Assembly: GCF_016107705.1 (NCBI RefSeq)
Contig: NZ_JAEHGC010000013.1
Span: forward strand, 62,001-126,000
DNA: 64,000 nt
Direction of reading: 5' to 3'
Source: Neobacillus cucumis
GTDB lineage: Bacteria; Bacillota; Bacilli; Bacillales_B; DSM-18226
In this document: positions 28,722 through 37,131 of the stretch, piece after piece
How the letters are laid out: each line of letters opens with the position of its first letter
Position numbering within the stretch: position 1 is the stretch's first letter
Notes under the pieces: model-generated
The model's database searches: none
Seen by the model: the letters and a program-made list of their open reading frames with translations, nothing else
What the model was told of the DNA's origin: nothing
Program-made: the position numbers and the translations under genes

Positions 28722-29063
28722 TTAAATATTTTTCGCGTATTGTTCACTTGGAAATTTGCTTAAGACTACATATAGGCTGACAGGTTCATTCCCATTATTT
28801 TTAAAGGACATTTCTTCATCACTGCTTACATGGATAAGATCTGCCTCCGTAACACCCGTTTCCTCACCATTAATGACGAGCGTTCCAGCTCCTGTTACCA
28901 CATATAGATAAACCTCTGTTCCCGGATGCTTATGAACTGGAAGTTCCTGCCCGGGTAAAAAGTTTAAAACAAAAGCCGTCGTTTCTCCCTTTTTATAGAT
29001 CACCCTTTTTGTAAATCTTTCTTCGCTATATTCCATAAAGGCTTTTACTGAATTCTTTTCCAC
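28722..29063 (-). CDS. Small cupin-domain protein
   Basis: The 113-residue protein is a single cupin barrel. The first motif reads LPGQELPVHKHPGTEVYLYV with two histidines and a glutamate, and the second motif continues through GTLVINGEE to the DLIHV segment. The metal and substrate are unknown. It is monocistronic, convergent with the MMPL gene. Confidence 0.8.
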   Translation of the reverse strand: MEKNSVKAFMEYSEERFTKRVIYKKGETTAFVLNFLPGQELPVHKHPGTEVYLYVVTGAGTLVINGEETGVTEADLIHVSSDEEMSFKNNGNEPVSLYVVLSKFPSEQYAKNI

Positions 29064-29164
29064 TATAATTACCTCCTTGATGTAACTAATTTCATTTTAA
29101 TTGAAAACTATTTTCATTTAAGTGACCAATATCACTCAACAATAATATGTTCAAATTTTTGACA

Positions 29165-29195
29165 AAAATTAAAAGGAGTTCAAAGAACCCCTTTT
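29165..29195 (-). terminator. Terminator of the 106-residue hypothetical gene
   Basis: The stem AAAAGGAGTTC / GAACCCCTTTT has one mismatch and is followed on the minus strand by a T-rich run. Confidence 0.65.
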
Positions 29196-29514
29196 ATGAC
29201 ATATACGAAAGAACTACTTTTTGCGGAAGATCTTTCGCATCTTGCGATTTACTTTTTAATCGTTCACATGACGGCATTTCGAAGGAAAAATCCTCCACCT
29301 TTGAAGGGATAACCCCTTCCGTTTTTAATTGTTCAAATACCTTCTGCATTGCTTTTTCTGTTGAGATTTTTTCTTCAGAATCTTTTACTTGAAAACATTC
29401 AACACAGGTCTCGATGATATTTTCATCAATTTTTTCTTGAGCAAAAACTAGCTGGGCTCCCGTGATTGCTTCTACCTCGTTGTTTTGTAATTCAATGATG
29501 GTTGTTATATTCAT
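29194..29514 (-). CDS. Hypothetical protein, 106 residues
   Basis: I do not recognise this protein. It is acidic and helical, without membrane segments, and has three cysteines (two in TCVECFQ, one in MPSCERLK). A strong GGGAGGTAAT ribosome site precedes the ATG and a terminator follows, so it is likely a real single-gene transcript. No neighbour suggests a function. Confidence 0.6.
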   Translation of the reverse strand: MNITTIIELQNNEVEAITGAQLVFAQEKIDENIIETCVECFQVKDSEEKISTEKAMQKVFEQLKTEGVIPSKVEDFSFEMPSCERLKSKSQDAKDLPQKVVLSYMS

Positions 29515-29708
29515 TTTTCATTACCTCCCACTTTGGATACCTTCATTATAGTCAAAAGTAACTGCTTAAAATGGGGAGATAACAAATTTTCAATTTTTAT
29601 TCATATGTTTATGACAATTTTCTGTCCAACTAAATTTAACCATTAAAAACTCATACAACCTTCTTTTAAACAAATACTAAAAATACTAAACTTTTGGAGG
29701 AGATTGTT

Positions 29709-30830
29709 TTGAGAAGTTCTAAAAGACTTATCCTGCTATTGCTGACTCTCATGCTAATTTGGCAATCCTCCCCTATACCATCCTTTGCGGTAGAGAGCGG
29801 GGCCAATACGAGTGAAATGGTTCAGTTACGGATTCTTGAGACGACAGATCTGCATGCCTCTCTAGTGAATTATGATTATTACCAGACGAAAGTGGACAAC
29901 CGAATCGGGCTTGTTAAAACGGCAACGCTGATCAAACAGGCTAGGAGAGAAGTGAAAAACTCCCTGCTGTTTGACAATGGCGACCATTTAAAGGGCAACC
30001 CTCTCGGTGAATATTTAGTACGTGTAAGAGGGCTTCATAAAGGAAAAGTCCATCCTGTTTACCGGGCCTTTAATTATTTGCATTACGATGCGATAGCCCT
30101 CGGAAATCACGAATTTAATTATGGACTGCAATTTATCAAAAACGCATTAAAAGGGCTGAAAATGCCTTACGTGAATGCAAATGTGTACTCCTTAAAAAAA
30201 CAAAAACCTTATTTTAAACCCTATGTCATTTTAAATAGGGAGGTTCTCGATGAAAAGGGAATACCTCACCCAATTAAAATTGGCGTAATTGGCTTTATGC
30301 CGACTCAAATTATGAAATGGGATAAAGCAAATTTAGAAGGAAAGGTAATGGCCAAGCCGATTGTTGATACAGCAAAAGAATTCATTCCGCAAATGAAAGC
30401 GGAAGGCGCAGATATCATTATTGCTCTTGCCCATACAGGTATAAGTAATGAGACCTATCACCCTGATACTGAAAATGCCGTTTATTACCTTACGAAAATT
30501 CCCGGAATTGATGCCATCCTTGCAGGACACTCCCATGGTATTTTCCCTGGACCCGCCTATTCTTTCCTGCCTAATACAAATTTAGAAACGGGGAAAATAA
30601 ATGCTAAGCCGGTAGTGATGGCAGGGGCATTTGGCAGCAGGCTCGGGATTATTGACCTTAAGTTAAAAAAGATTGCGGGAAAATGGATGGTTTTACAAAG
30701 CAGTTCAACTACAAGAGCAATTGCGGATGAAAATGGGAACTCGATTGTAAAAACAGATAAAGCGCTATTCAAACAAATTAAAAGAGACCATAGGGAAACC
30801 GTTGAATTCATTAAAAAACTGGGGCTTTAG
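29709..30830 (+). CDS. CpdB/YfkN-type metallophosphoesterase lacking the C-terminal domain
   Basis: The 373-residue exported protein starts at a TTG behind GGAGGAG (29696-29702) and has a signal peptide ending near IPSFAVES. The calcineurin-like domain shows ILETTDLHASL, FDNGDHLKGNP, LGNHEFNYG and ILAGHSHG, the motifs of 2',3'-cyclic-nucleotide phosphodiesterase/3'-nucleotidases. Full members carry a second 5'-nucleotidase C-terminal domain that binds the nucleoside; here the frame ends about 300 residues early, and I see no remnant downstream. It may be a natural short form or a truncated gene. Confidence 0.8.
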   Translation: MRSSKRLILLLLTLMLIWQSSPIPSFAVESGANTSEMVQLRILETTDLHASLVNYDYYQTKVDNRIGLVKTATLIKQARREVKNSLLFDNGDHLKGNPLGEYLVRVRGLHKGKVHPVYRAFNYLHYDAIALGNHEFNYGLQFIKNALKGLKMPYVNANVYSLKKQKPYFKPYVILNREVLDEKGIPHPIKIGVIGFMPTQIMKWDKANLEGKVMAKPIVDTAKEFIPQMKAEGADIIIALAHTGISNETYHPDTENAVYYLTKIPGIDAILAGHSHGIFPGPAYSFLPNTNLETGKINAKPVVMAGAFGSRLGIIDLKLKKIAGKWMVLQSSSTTRAIADENGNSIVKTDKALFKQIKRDHRETVEFIKKLGL

Positions 30831-30924
30831 CCGGCCGAGTTTTGATAATTGAAAATAATTCTCTTTACAGCCTATTCTCCACTCTACTATAATAAAAAGT
30901 AAATAAATAAGCTTGTTTTTTGGG

Positions 30925-30951
30925 GGAGTCTGTCAACACAGGCTCCTTTTT
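30925..30951 (+). terminator. Hairpin with T-run before the ArsB/NhaD gene
   Basis: The stem GGAGTCTGT / ACAGGCTCC (one G-T pair) with loop CAAC runs into T5. It lies 95 bp after the esterase gene and 40 bp before the next start, so it could be a terminator or an attenuator. Confidence 0.6.
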
Positions 30952-30989
30952 GCTTTTTTTAGGAAATACATACGGAAAGAGGGGAAAAA

Positions 30990-32270
30990 ATGTCAACACA
31001 AGCAATCATTGCGATAGGTGTATTTTTAATTACATACGCATTTATCGTTACAGAAAAAATCCATCGAACCATTATTGCTATGGCCGGTGGAATCATGATG
31101 GTACTACTTGGAATTGTAAATCAAGAAAAAGCCCTACATCATATTGATTTTAATACACTTGGTTTACTGACAGGCATGATGATTATTGTCGCCATCACAT
31201 CCGAGACGGGCCTATTTAATTATATTGCCATCTTCGCCGCAAAAAAGGTCAAGGGAGATCCCATAAAACTTCTCCTAGCTTTAGGAATCATTACGGCACT
31301 TGGTTCAGCTTTTTTGGATAATGTCACTACGGTCCTGTTAATGGTGCCAGTCACTTTCAGTATTACAAGACAATTAAAGGTAAATCCCATTCCCTATTTA
31401 ATTACTGAAATTATTGCATCCAATGTTGGCGGAACATCTACACTGATTGGGGACCCTCCGAATATTATGATTGGCAGTGCCGTAAAGGAACTTACATTTA
31501 TGGAATTCATCTATAATCTAACGGCTATTTCCTTTTTTATTTTGATTGTGAACGTGGTGATTCTTGCTTTTATATATCGAAAGCAGCTGAAGACTACTCC
31601 GGAATTAAAAGCGAATTTAATGGATTTGGATGAAAAACAAGAAATTACCGATAAAAAGCTATTGGTGAAATCTCTTATTGCCCTTGCCTTTACCATTTTG
31701 GGCTTCTTTTTACACCAGCTATTCCATTTGGAATCAGCATCTGTTGCCTTAGCGGGAGCGTTCCTTTTGTTGTTATTAACTGGAGAAAGGCATTTAGAAA
31801 AAGCATTCTTAAAGGTTGAGTGGTTGACTATTTTTTTCTTTATCGGGCTGTTCGTCCTCGTTTCAGGATTAATTGAAACAGGCGTTATTTCCCTTTTAGC
31901 CGATTACTCCGTACATCTTACCGGCGGTAATGTGGCCTCATCCTCTATTTTAATTCTATGGGTCAGCGCTATTGCTTCCGCGTTTATCGACAATATTCCA
32001 TTTGTGGCAACCATGATTCCGATGATTAAAGACATGGGGTCGCTTGGAATCGATAACCTAGAACCACTTTGGTGGAGTTTATCACTTGGAGCTTGTCTTG
32101 GAGGTAACGGAACTCTAATCGGGGCTAGCGCTAACGTGATTGTTGCAGGATTGGCTGCAAAAGAAGGGTATCATATTTCCTTTGGAAAATTCCTATTAAT
32201 TGCTTTTCCACTAATGATTCTGTCGATTATCATTTGTACCGTTTACATTTATTTACGATATTTAGTATAA
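30990..32270 (+). CDS. ArsB/NhaD-family ion transporter
   Basis: The 426-residue protein has about 11 helices and belongs to the ArsB/NhaD part of the ion transporter superfamily. Markers are FLDNVTTVLLMVPVTF, SNVGGTSTLIGDPPNIMI in the first half, and AFIDNIPFVATMIPM with GGNGTLIGASANVI in the second, the duplicated hairpin loops. Members move arsenite, Na+/H+ or organic anions; the sequence does not decide which. No arsR or arsC is near. A 92-residue hypothetical gene follows 13 bp downstream. Confidence 0.85.
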   Translation: MSTQAIIAIGVFLITYAFIVTEKIHRTIIAMAGGIMMVLLGIVNQEKALHHIDFNTLGLLTGMMIIVAITSETGLFNYIAIFAAKKVKGDPIKLLLALGIITALGSAFLDNVTTVLLMVPVTFSITRQLKVNPIPYLITEIIASNVGGTSTLIGDPPNIMIGSAVKELTFMEFIYNLTAISFFILIVNVVILAFIYRKQLKTTPELKANLMDLDEKQEITDKKLLVKSLIALAFTILGFFLHQLFHLESASVALAGAFLLLLLTGERHLEKAFLKVEWLTIFFFIGLFVLVSGLIETGVISLLADYSVHLTGGNVASSSILILWVSAIASAFIDNIPFVATMIPMIKDMGSLGIDNLEPLWWSLSLGACLGGNGTLIGASANVIVAGLAAKEGYHISFGKFLLIAFPLMILSIIICTVYIYLRYLV

Positions 32271-32283
32271 GGAGCTAAAAAAG

Positions 32284-32562
32284 ATGAAAATAATTTATTC
32301 GTATGATGAAAAGCTTCTGGACTTAAATGAGACAGCAAATGACGATGACATTGAATTCAATATCACCAGCTTAGGTTCAGATATAAAAAAACAGGTATAT
32401 AAAATTCGAGAAATTTTTAATGAAAATAAGGTCTTAACAGATATTCTTGTATATGCCCACACAAACCAAAGATATCAAATTATTGTTAGAAAAGACTTTT
32501 ATAATGACTTTATTATCGAACTTTTTAGACAACAATTAGTTAAGGAAATAAAATGGGCTTAA
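32284..32562 (+). CDS. Hypothetical protein, 92 residues
   Basis: I do not recognise this protein. It is acidic at the N terminus (LNETANDDDIEFN) and soluble, with a central alpha-beta pattern (VLTDILVYAHTNQRYQIIVRKDFY). It has an AAGGAG ribosome site and is coupled to the ArsB/NhaD gene, so it may act with that transporter. A bidirectional terminator follows. Confidence 0.65.
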   Translation: MKIIYSYDEKLLDLNETANDDDIEFNITSLGSDIKKQVYKIREIFNENKVLTDILVYAHTNQRYQIIVRKDFYNDFIIELFRQQLVKEIKWA

Positions 32563-32569
32563 ATAAGTA

Positions 32570-32596
32570 AGGCTGCCATTACTGGCAGCCTTTTTC
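32570..32596. terminator. Bidirectional terminator
   Basis: A perfect 9-bp stem AGGCTGCCA / TGGCAGCCT with loop TTAC runs into T5. It ends the ArsB operon (+) and the long lar-gntK operon (-). Confidence 0.88.
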
Positions 32597-32597
32597 C

Positions 32598-34139
32598 TTA
32601 TTCAACCCACTTTTTTTGAAAGTTGGAGATGTTCTCATATTCTTCTTTAAAGAGTCTGGATAATCGAATATAGATGGGAATAATCTCTTGATAAACTTTC
32701 ACGTTATCTTCAATCGGCTTATGGTGGTTGGTAGCTCCAACCATTTCAGATACTACATCTAAGGAATCAATCTCTCCTAAACTGTACAATCCGAGGATGG
32801 CTGCACCAAGACAAGAGCTTTCAAAGCTTTCCGGAATATTTACCTCTTGGTTGAAAATATCCGCCATCATTTGCCGCCAAAGTTCAGACCTTGCAAACCC
32901 TCCGGTTGCCTGAATACTTTTAGGCTCTCCAATCAATTCCTCTAATGCAAGGAGAACAGTATATAAATTTAAGATTACCCCTTCTAAAACGGCACGAATT
33001 AAATGCTCCTTCTTATGATGTAATCCTAGTCCGAAAAAAGACCCTCTAGCATTTGCATCCCAAATCGGAGCCCGCTCTCCCGCCATATAAGGATGAAAAA
33101 TCAAACCGTCAGCGCCGGGATTTACATTCTCCGCAATTTCTGTCAATACATCATAAGCATCTTTTCCAAGGCGCTTCGCCATTTCTACCTCAGAGGCTCC
33201 AAGCTGATCGCGGACCCAACGAAAAATCATCCCGCCGTTATTAACGGGCCCGCCGATTACCCAATGGTTTTCCGTTAAGGCATAACAAAAAATTCTTCCT
33301 TTCGGATCAGTAATTGGCTTATCCGTCACGGCTCGAATCGCACCGCTTGTCCCAATCGTTACCGCTACAACTCCCGGTTCAATAGCATTAACCCCTAAAT
33401 TTGATAGCACTCCATCACTAGCCCCAACAACAAAAGGAATATCTGCTGAAAGCAGAAGTTCCTCTGCTCGTTCTTTGTCTAATCCGGCTAGATAATAGGT
33501 TGTAGAAACTGGCTTAGAAAGCTGATCCACTGTAACCCCTGCTACTTTAAGTGCCTCTTCATCCCATTGAAGTGAATTTAAATTGAACATCCCTGTTGCA
33601 GATGCTATGGAATAATCGATTACAAATTTTTTAAATAATTTATAAAAAACATATTCCTTAATCGAAATAAATTTATAGGTTTTCTTAAACAGTTCAGACT
33701 GCTCTTCCTTAAGCCATACTAATTTTGAAAGTGGCGCCATTGGGTGAATAGGAGTACCTGTTCGCCTGTAAATCTCATGCCCATTCATTTCCTTTAAAAT
33801 CTTTTCCGCCCATTTAGCACTTCGATTGTCCGCCCAGGTAATGCAACGAGTAATCGGCTTTCCGGATTCATCCACCGCAATCACACTATGCATGGCTGAG
33901 CTAAAAGAAACACAAAGGATTTCATTCGGAGAAACTTTACTATTCTTTATTACTGTCTTAATTGTTTGAAGGACAGCTGAAAAAATTTCTTCAGGATCTT
34001 GTTCAGCCGTTGCAGGTGTTGGACTGAATAATGGATATTCAATCCCATGTCTAGCGATAACTGAACCGCTTGCAGAAAATAAAACGGATTTTGTACTTGT
34101 TGTACCGATATCAACGCCAATGACATATTTTGAATTCAT
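32598..34139 (-). CDS. gntK: Gluconokinase (FGGY family)
   Basis: The 513-residue kinase phosphorylates D-gluconate to 6-phosphogluconate. It has the FGGY layout: VIGVDIGTTSTKSVLF at the N terminus, SFSSAMHSVIAVD, ITWADNRS, GASDGVLSNLG and TGGFARSELWRQMMADIF. The length matches B. subtilis GntK, and the PIHPMAPLSKL block is typical of gluconokinases rather than xylulokinases. It is the last gene of the operon starting with larA, 2 bp after the RpiR regulator. In this context it would take gluconate formed from mannonate (inference); no gntP permease is nearby. Confidence 0.9.
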   Translation of the reverse strand: MNSKYVIGVDIGTTSTKSVLFSASGSVIARHGIEYPLFSPTPATAEQDPEEIFSAVLQTIKTVIKNSKVSPNEILCVSFSSAMHSVIAVDESGKPITRCITWADNRSAKWAEKILKEMNGHEIYRRTGTPIHPMAPLSKLVWLKEEQSELFKKTYKFISIKEYVFYKLFKKFVIDYSIASATGMFNLNSLQWDEEALKVAGVTVDQLSKPVSTTYYLAGLDKERAEELLLSADIPFVVGASDGVLSNLGVNAIEPGVVAVTIGTSGAIRAVTDKPITDPKGRIFCYALTENHWVIGGPVNNGGMIFRWVRDQLGASEVEMAKRLGKDAYDVLTEIAENVNPGADGLIFHPYMAGERAPIWDANARGSFFGLGLHHKKEHLIRAVLEGVILNLYTVLLALEELIGEPKSIQATGGFARSELWRQMMADIFNQEVNIPESFESSCLGAAILGLYSLGEIDSLDVVSEMVGATNHHKPIEDNVKVYQEIIPIYIRLSRLFKEEYENISNFQKKWVE

Positions 34140-34141
34140 AT

Positions 34142-34954
34142 TTATATATCCTCCTTCATGAGAACCTTTTCATTCAATACCATAAGATTTACAGAAAGTG
34201 CATCAATCAGGCTGAGTTGAGCAATGCGTGATGCTAAAGATTCTGAGCGATATTCTGTTCTATCGGAACTTGTATATAATGCTACATCCACCTTTTGCCC
34301 GATGGGGGATTTAGCAACACTTGTGATACCGATTGTTTTTGCCCCGGTTCCACGAGCAGTATTTAAAATATTAAGTGAATCTTTGTTTGTTCCTGTATGT
34401 GAGATAACAACTGCCACATCTTCCTTTGTTAATTGAGAGGCAGACATTACCTGAAAATGGGAATCCAAAGTAGCGGAAGCTTTTATCCCTGTTTGGATAA
34501 ATTTATAATAAGCATCTAAAGCAATGACGGCAGAACCTCCCGTTCCATAAAACTCAACCCGATTTGCATTAGAAAGCAGTTCTATCGCCCGATGGATCGA
34601 TTCATTCTCGTTCACTTGAAAGGTATGTTCGATCGTCCGTATATTTGATTTAAACACTTTTTCTAATATAGTTTTTTCATTGTCCTCGTGAATTATTTCT
34701 TCATGAGATGAAATGACTGGTATTGTCATTTCTGAAGCAAGTGCAATTTTCATAGCTTGATAGCCTTTATATCCAATTCGTTTACAAAAACGAAAAACAG
34801 TTGCATCAGCAAGATTCAATTCTTCGGCCACTTCATTAATCGTACGATGGATGATTTTATCAGGAGTTTCTAAAATATAATTGGCAATTTTCTTTTCTTT
34901 TTCGCTCAATTTAGGATAGTGAGTTTGAATTTTTTCAATGCAACTGTTTTTCAT
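34142..34954 (-). CDS. MurR/RpiR family transcriptional regulator
   Basis: The 270-residue protein has an N-terminal RpiR helix-turn-helix (INEVAEELNLADATVFRFCKR) and a C-terminal SIS domain (VEFYGTGGSAVIALDAYYKF, VVISHTGTNKDSLN) that binds a sugar phosphate. The likely ligand is 6-phosphogluconate, given its coupling to gntK (inference). The frame extends to 34999, but GGGAGGTG fits the ATG at 34954. It lies inside the lar-gntK operon, so it may tune its own operon or act elsewhere. Confidence 0.88.
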   Translation of the reverse strand: MKNSCIEKIQTHYPKLSEKEKKIANYILETPDKIIHRTINEVAEELNLADATVFRFCKRIGYKGYQAMKIALASEMTIPVISSHEEIIHEDNEKTILEKVFKSNIRTIEHTFQVNENESIHRAIELLSNANRVEFYGTGGSAVIALDAYYKFIQTGIKASATLDSHFQVMSASQLTKEDVAVVISHTGTNKDSLNILNTARGTGAKTIGITSVAKSPIGQKVDVALYTSSDRTEYRSESLASRIAQLSLIDALSVNLMVLNEKVLMKEDI

Positions 34955-35002
34955 TGTGAAACACCTCCCAATTCGTATAAAGCTGCTATCATTCTCCAAA
35001 TA

Positions 35003-35656
35003 TTACTGCGCCCATAAATGAAATAACCCTTCTGTTATCCCTAGATTATACATATAATAGATTCCGAATATTAAACTGACTGAACCTGCAAATTGAGTTA
35101 ATAATCGGTTTAGTCCCCTGCTTTTTTTACTATATACAAAAGGTATTCCAATAATCGTCGTAAACATCAGCATACCGATAATCGTTCCTGTACCAAAAAT
35201 CAGTATATAGACTGCACATTGCCAGACTGAAGAAACGGTAGACATCGTCAATAACACCATTGCAGCACTCCCGGCAAGACCATGAATAAACCCGATAATG
35301 GTAATCTTTATTAAGGAAGACCGTTCGCTAGACTTCTTGTTTTGCTTAGAATCTATCTTTTTAATGAAAAGCATGCTTTTCATTCCTAAATAAACGAGCA
35401 TGATTCCTACTAGAAATTCGAGCGACATTGCCCATTTATCTGATAATTCACCCTTCATTACAACCAAAATCATTCCGACAATAAACAATGTGCTGGTATG
35501 GCCAATACCCCAAAATACACCGGTCAAAGTAGAACGTGAAAGTTTTTTACTTTTACTCACCATGGTCGACACGGCAATAATATGGTCAGGTTCAATAGAA
35601 TGCTTGATTCCTAAAATAAATCCCAGAAATAAAACCGAGATAAAACTCATGAACAT
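35003..35656 (-). CDS. NicO/UreH-type nickel permease
   Basis: The 217-residue membrane protein has six or so helices and the NicO/UreH pattern: GIKHSIEPDHIIAVSTMV (HxxxxDH metal motif) near residue 18, and FIHGLAGSAAMVLL with a second histidine near 127. Such proteins import nickel or cobalt. It is encoded directly after larC2, so it probably feeds nickel to the LarA cofactor. The operon also matches the lar clusters of lactobacilli in including a nickel transporter, though of another family there. Confidence 0.82.
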   Translation of the reverse strand: MFMSFISVLFLGFILGIKHSIEPDHIIAVSTMVSKSKKLSRSTLTGVFWGIGHTSTLFIVGMILVVMKGELSDKWAMSLEFLVGIMLVYLGMKSMLFIKKIDSKQNKKSSERSSLIKITIIGFIHGLAGSAAMVLLTMSTVSSVWQCAVYILIFGTGTIIGMLMFTTIIGIPFVYSKKSRGLNRLLTQFAGSVSLIFGIYYMYNLGITEGLFHLWAQ

Positions 35657-35698
35657 TTTCTTTTTCCTCCCCTCTGTTCAAACAGTAACCCGGTTTGC

Positions 35699-36172
35699 CT
35701 ACGTCTCTTCCCCCATCACGTGCCAAACTTGTTCATAGACTTTTTTCAATGGAATATGATGCTGCTCTGCAATCGTTTTACATTCTTCAAATTCAGGTGC
35801 TCTTTGCACAACGATGCCATCATGGATTCCTTCTTTTACCGTCACCGTTCCCCACTCAGTCGCAACCTTTTTATAAGTTCTTTCTAAGCGATGAACGGTT
35901 AAAGGATAATAACGAACACCGAGTGTTGTTGTTTCGCTAAAGAGGATTTTCTTCATTGTATTTACTTTTTTTAATGAACATAGCAGTTGAAGTAAAATGC
36001 CCGGTCTGTTTTTTTTCATGTAAATAGGAGTATAGAAAACATCATTTGCCCCTGCTTCGAATAATAAGTCCATTACATATCCAAGCCATTCGCCGGGGAT
36101 GTCATCAAGGTTAACTTCCATTTTGACCATATGATCATCAAGATGTTCTTTGTCGGGTGGATGAGCAGCCAT
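35699..36172 (-). CDS. larC2: LarC2, C-terminal half of the nickel-inserting LarC
   Basis: The 157-residue protein matches the C-terminal half of LarC, the CTP-dependent enzyme that inserts nickel into the pincer cofactor: VKMEVNLDDIPGEWLGYVMD, FEAGANDVFYTPIYMKKNRPG and WGTVTVKEG. It is a separate gene with its own ribosome site (GAGAGGAG) 29 bp after larC1. In Lactobacillus plantarum larC1 and larC2 are joined by programmed frameshifting, but here an in-frame TGA at 36199-36197 precedes LarC2, so two polypeptides are expected. Confidence 0.88.
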   Translation of the reverse strand: MAAHPPDKEHLDDHMVKMEVNLDDIPGEWLGYVMDLLFEAGANDVFYTPIYMKKNRPGILLQLLCSLKKVNTMKKILFSETTTLGVRYYPLTVHRLERTYKKVATEWGTVTVKEGIHDGIVVQRAPEFEECKTIAEQHHIPLKKVYEQVWHVMGEET

Positions 36173-36201
36173 TTTGTACTCTCCTCTCTTGGGTGTTCAG
36201 T

Positions 36202-37131
36202 TTACTCACCAATGATGACTCGCAGAACATTGGGATGATCAGTAAAGGTTTTCGTTCCAGCACCATAACCTATTGCTTGTACCTTCATAGAAGGAAGGCA
36301 ACAAAATTCTTCTGCAAGGACCGCAACGATTGCCGCGCCAGTCGGTGTAGTAAGCTCTGCTCTGATATTTGATTGTTCAATCGGGACTCCCTTTAATATT
36401 TCGAGTGTGGCCGGTGCTGGGACTGGATAAATACCGTGGTCAATATGTATTCTCCCGGCTCCAACTGGAATAGGCGATGACTTGATTTCACTAACATCTA
36501 ATTGATGGATTAAGATCGCTGCCCCAATAATATCGATGATAGAATCAACTGCACCTACTTCATGAAAATGAACCTTCTCTAACGGAATTCCATGAATAAG
36601 ACCTTCCGCTTCGCCAATTCTTTTAAAAATTTTCAATGCAGTGTCCTCTACTTTTTCAGAAAATCCAGCCTTTTTGATTAATCCAACAATTTCCTGATAG
36701 GAACGGTGTTCATGATGATGGTGGCCATGGTCATTCTCATGATGATGTTCATGGTTATGGTCGTGGTCATGCTCATGATGATGTTCATGGCTATGGTCAT
36801 GCTCGTGATGATGTTCATGGCTGTGGGCGTGGTCATGCTCGTGATGATGTTCATGGCTATGATTGTGGTCATGGCTATGTTCATGTACGTGCACATGTTG
36901 GTGATCATGACTATCCCCATTAATCGAATTTTTCAAGAGCACCACATCAAATTTTGTGCTGGTAATTCCATTCTTCACAATCTTTTTCCACTGTAATTCA
37001 TACTCATCTTCCATATGAAGCTTTTTTAGTTCTTCTAAAAGTTGATTGGGGTCTGCTCCCGCATCGATGAGTGAACCAATCACCATATCCCCGCTAATTC
37101 CAGAAAAGCAATCAAAATACAGTTTCTTCAT
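36202..37131 (-). CDS. larC1: LarC1, N-terminal half of LarC, with long histidine-rich insert
   Basis: The 309-residue protein is the N-terminal half of LarC: KLYFDCFSGISGDMVIGSLID at the start, HFHEVGAVDSIIDIIGAA, and TPTGAAIVAVLAEEF. Between residues about 74 and 143 lies an uninterrupted His/Asp/Glu tract with about 39 histidines, far longer than usual, suited to nickel binding or storage as in UreE and HypB tails. The likely start is the ATG at 37131, overlapping larB by 20 bp; an upstream in-frame start at 37155 is less likely. The frame stops at TAA 36204-36202. Confidence 0.88.
   Translation of the reverse strand: MKKLYFDCFSGISGDMVIGSLIDAGADPNQLLEELKKLHMEDEYELQWKKIVKNGITSTKFDVVLLKNSINGDSHDHQHVHVHEHSHDHNHSHEHHHEHDHAHSHEHHHEHDHSHEHHHEHDHDHNHEHHHENDHGHHHHEHRSYQEIVGLIKKAGFSEKVEDTALKIFKRIGEAEGLIHGIPLEKVHFHEVGAVDSIIDIIGAAILIHQLDVSEIKSSPIPVGAGRIHIDHGIYPVPAPATLEILKGVPIEQSNIRAELTTPTGAAIVAVLAEEFCCLPSMKVQAIGYGAGTKTFTDHPNVLRVIIGE

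Noticed and set aside
36170..36210. Programmed -1 frameshift joining LarC1 and LarC2
   Set aside because: A TGA in the LarC2 frame at 36199-36197 lies between the two, and LarC2 has its own ribosome site.
36703..36912. Possible CRISPR-like array of about 30-bp repeats
   Set aside because: There are no unique spacers; the repeats are coding and keep the larC1 frame.
36706..36996. Plus-strand methionine-rich ORF opposite larC1
   Set aside because: It is an antisense artefact: the GTG/ATG-rich plus strand is simply the complement of the CAT/CAC histidine codons in larC1.
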